Program-made: the position numbers and the translations under genes | Part shown: positions 4,632 to 6,848 of the stretch, one piece after another | How the letters are laid out: each line of letters opens with the position of its first letter | Position numbering within the stretch: position 1 is the first letter of the stretch | Notes under the pieces: generated by a model | Seen by the model: only the letters and a program-made list of their open reading frames with translations | Database searches by the model: none | Told to the model about the DNA's origin: nothing | Source of the DNA: CAZBWE01 sp964495465 | GTDB taxonomy: Bacteria > Planctomycetota > Phycisphaerae > Sedimentisphaerales > Anaerobacaceae | Assembly (NCBI GenBank): GCA_964495465.1 | Contig: CAZBWE010000110.1 | Span: 1-6,848, forward strand | Length of the DNA: 6,848 nucleotides | Direction of reading: 5' to 3'

Positions 4632-6848
4632 ATGAATATTAGAGGCCAAACAAAATTTTCTAACAGACGAATCGGCATTCATCTTACGATATACTGCCTA
4701 ATATTTAACCTCCATATACGGGCTGTTTTAGCAGGTCCTGAAGGAGCACAGGTCGTGAACGGTCAGGCCAGTTTCCAGCAAAGTGGCTACAACACCGCCA
4801 TAACTGCCTCCGACAAAGCGATAATAAACTATAGCAGCTTCGATATTGCGCAACCAGAGACTGTCGAGTTTATCCAACCCAGCAGCAGTGCTTCAGTGCT
4901 AAACAGGATACTGTCGGAGAACCCGACAAATATTAACGGCACTCTACTGGCTAATGGGAGGGTTTTCTTCGTTAATCCGGCAGGTGTCTATATCGGCAGT
5001 GGGGCTCGGATTAATGTTGCCCAGCTGGTTGCTTCATCCCTTAACATATCGAACCTCGATTTTATAAATGGACGATACAATTTCGCCGACGGTACCGGCT
5101 CTGTAATAAATAGTGGAGATATTTCTGCGGAAAAGGTCCACCTCATCGGTAAGCAAGTAGCCAATTTCGGAAATATAATCTGTCCGGATGGATATGTTGT
5201 AATGGCATCAGGAGATAAAATTTTTCTCAGCGAGATTGGCAGTAACATAGTAGTCGAAATAGATGTGCCATCTTTGCCTGAGCCCGTTAACCCGGTCGAA
5301 GGCACAGCCGTTCTCAATGAAGGCACTGTTGATGTTGGTGATGGCACGATAATTCTGGCTGCGGCAGGTGATATTTATTCGCAGGCAATTTTAAATGCCG
5401 GCTTTCTGTCAGCCGCATCCGATACTGGCGATGCCGGACAGGTAAAACTCACTGCGACAGATGGTACAGTTATCAATAGCGGCTCTATCGAGGCAAAAAG
5501 TAATTCTGGAATCGGCGGAACCGTGCAGATGCTTGGCGATAAAGTCGGCCTGTTCGGTGCCGGCCAGATAGACGTTTCCGGCTCTAATGGTGGTGGAATG
5601 GTACTCGTTGGAGGTGATTATAAAGGCAAAGGAGAAGTCCCCACCGCCTCCCGAACATACGTGAGCCCGGATGTTACCGTAAAAGCAGATGCTACAAACA
5701 ATGGCGACGGCGGTAAGGTCGTTGTCTGGGCCGATGAGATTACACGCTGCTATGGCAATATCAGCGCCCGTGGCGGAGACAATAGCGGCGACGGTGGTTT
5801 TGTTGAGGTTTCAAGCAGTGGAAATTTGGATTTTTGGGGATACGTTGATACATCATCAACACAGGGTAATATCGGCACCCTCCTGCTTGACCCGATTAAT
5901 ATAGAGGTAACTGCCAGTGGAGCTCTTCCTTTAACAAGCGTGGATGAGTTTGAGGATGTTGGTTCCGACCCGGGCCGGTCGAAGATTTCTCCTGCGACGA
6001 TCAATGCTGCCAGTTCAAATGTAATCTTGCAATCCAAAAACGATGTTCTCTTCACCAGCAATATTAATATGAGTAATGATAACATTGGTATTACCGCCCA
6101 GGGGGGGGACGACATAGTAATTAATGGTTCTATTACAACACGAGGGGGCTCGCTTAATTTTACGGCTAATGACCCAAGTAGCGAAAACCAAAGCGATAAT
6201 GGCACAATTGAGCTTAATAATGCTCTTGATACAACTGGGGGAGGCCTAACCGGAGGCGCGGTTACCTTAACAGTGAGCGGCGGAACTGGGGACATTAAGT
6301 TGGGAGACAATATCACGACCAGTACGGCGGATATTACTTTTTCCGGACCGGTTACGCTAACGGGGAGCCCAACATTAAGCACAACTGACGGTGTGGGCGG
6401 TACGATTGATTTCCAGAATACAGTGGATGGTTCATCTGCATTTCTGAGAGACCTGCATTTAAACGCCGGTACGGGCAATATAAATTTTGATGGTGAAGTG
6501 GGTGGCAGCTACGAATTGGATGATGTAACGATTGTCAGTGCGGCGGATGTAACATTTGATGCTGCGTTCAACGCGGATACCCTTACTCAGCAGGCGGGAA
6601 CCGGTGATACGCAATTTGACGGTGCTATTATGCTAAATGGGGTCGCCGGCATGCAATTGACGACCAACACTGTGACTATCAACAGTACAATAGATACTTT
6701 AACCGGTGGTAACGGTGGAACAGTAAGGATAACAAACGCTGGTTTATTGGATATAGCCGCCGGTGCTGATATGACCTTGGATGGATCCTTTACGCAGGAC
6801 GGTGCCGGTGCTGTTCAGACCTCAGGCGATATAGATACGACAGATGAT
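4632..6848 (+). CDS. TpsA-type filamentous haemagglutinin exoprotein (3' end outside the window)
   Basis: The frame runs uninterrupted for 739 codons from ATG 4632 to the window end. Such proteins are exported to the periplasm by Sec, pass the outer membrane through a TpsB pore, and fold into a long beta-helix used for adhesion or competition. Residues 1-34 look like a signal peptide (basic 'NRR', hydrophobic 'IGIHLTIYCLIFNLHI', cleavage after 'AVLA'). The TPS secretion domain covers about 35-150, with 'ANGRVFFVNPAGVYIG' holding N115-P-A-G118 in place of the usual NPNG. A conserved block follows at 327-424: 'GGDYKGKG' (327-334), 'VVWADEITRCYGNISARGG' around W366, and 'LLLDPINIEV' from 417. 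The remainder is low-complexity beta-helix sequence rich in G, T, N and D, with GTG(D/N) units at 551, 613 and 656. It probably forms one transcript with the truncated tpsB-like gene. Its ribosome binding site is weak (GAG 4626-4628), so translation may be coupled. A G8 run lies at codons 490-493. Confidence 0.92.
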   Translation, partial: MNIRGQTKFSNRRIGIHLTIYCLIFNLHIRAVLAGPEGAQVVNGQASFQQSGYNTAITASDKAIINYSSFDIAQPETVEFIQPSSSASVLNRILSENPTNINGTLLANGRVFFVNPAGVYIGSGARINVAQLVASSLNISNLDFINGRYNFADGTGSVINSGDISAEKVHLIGKQVANFGNIICPDGYVVMASGDKIFLSEIGSNIVVEIDVPSLPEPVNPVEGTAVLNEGTVDVGDGTIILAAAGDIYSQAILNAGFLSAASDTGDAGQVKLTATDGTVINSGSIEAKSNSGIGGTVQMLGDKVGLFGAGQIDVSGSNGGGMVLVGGDYKGKGEVPTASRTYVSPDVTVKADATNNGDGGKVVVWADEITRCYGNISARGGDNSGDGGFVEVSSSGNLDFWGYVDTSSTQGNIGTLLLDPINIEVTASGALPLTSVDEFEDVGSDPGRSKISPATINAASSNVILQSKNDVLFTSNINMSNDNIGITAQGGDDIVINGSITTRGGSLNFTANDPSSENQSDNGTIELNNALDTTGGGLTGGAVTLTVSGGTGDIKLGDNITTSTADITFSGPVTLTGSPTLSTTDGVGGTIDFQNTVDGSSAFLRDLHLNAGTGNINFDGEVGGSYELDDVTIVSAADVTFDAAFNADTLTQQAGTGDTQFDGAIMLNGVAGMQLTTNTVTINSTIDTLTGGNGGTVRITNAGLLDIAAGADMTLDGSFTQDGAGAVQTSGDIDTTDD
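6101..6108 (+). repeat. G8 homopolymer tract inside tpsA
   Basis: Eight consecutive G bases lie in the coding sequence as CAG GGG GGG GAC. Tracts of this length are prone to slipped-strand mispairing. In silico, losing one G gives TAG three codons on (ACG ACA TAG), and gaining one gives TAA six codons on (GGA CGA CAT AGT AAT TAA), so either change would cut the protein at about 495 residues. Confidence 0.7.

Noticed and set aside
4988..5347. A 119-codon minus-strand frame
   Set aside because: It is antisense to the TPS domain region of tpsA and shows no family motif.
5750..6478. A 242-codon minus-strand frame inside tpsA
   Set aside because: It is the complement of repetitive G/T/D-rich coding sequence, giving a proline-, valine- and serine-rich product with no domain. 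The plus frame has clear TpsA motifs.

Overview
The window most likely comes from a member of the Planctomycetota, probably class Phycisphaerae. The strongest clue is a dockerin-like block (bases about 874-1035) with the wording 'GDFTGDNTVNNDDLPYFF' and a closing 'AENWL', a style I know from secreted proteins of that class. A filamentous-haemagglutinin exoprotein and an orphan HPt protein fit this placement. It is inference from protein style, not a database result.

Layout. (1) Bases 1-1752, plus strand: the 3' part of a secreted pectin-degrading enzyme, a family PL11-type rhamnogalacturonan lyase, followed by a dockerin-like pair of calcium loops, a fibronectin type III domain and a CBM35-like domain. 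(2) Bases 1958-2920, plus strand: a complete NAD-dependent malate dehydrogenase (mdh). It has its own ribosome binding site and carries a GC-rich in-frame insertion of about ten residues. (3) Bases 2936-3448, minus strand: a stand-alone histidine phosphotransfer (HPt) protein that converges on mdh with a 15-base gap. (4) Bases 3449-4204: about 750 bases without a convincing gene. It holds inverted repeats, paired GTCCTATAT boxes, a T9 run and an operator-like dyad, and probably contains the control region of what follows. (5) Bases 4205-6848, plus strand: a two-partner-secretion locus. A TpsB-like gene stops inside its POTRA domain, with no transporter barrel. Four bases later a large TpsA exoprotein (FhaB-like) begins and runs off the window.

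The genes do not form one pathway. The lyase and the TpsA protein are both exported and fit a particle- or polysaccharide-associated lifestyle. mdh is central metabolism. The HPt protein belongs to a phosphorelay whose partners are not in view.

The points most worth a second look are: the tpsB remnant fused in layout to an apparently intact tpsA; a G8 tract inside tpsA at which a one-base slip either way gives an almost immediate stop; the in-frame palindrome-like insertion in mdh; and the repeat-rich region upstream of the tps genes. I did not find a clearly new multi-gene system. No CRISPR array, transposase, tRNA or rRNA was seen.
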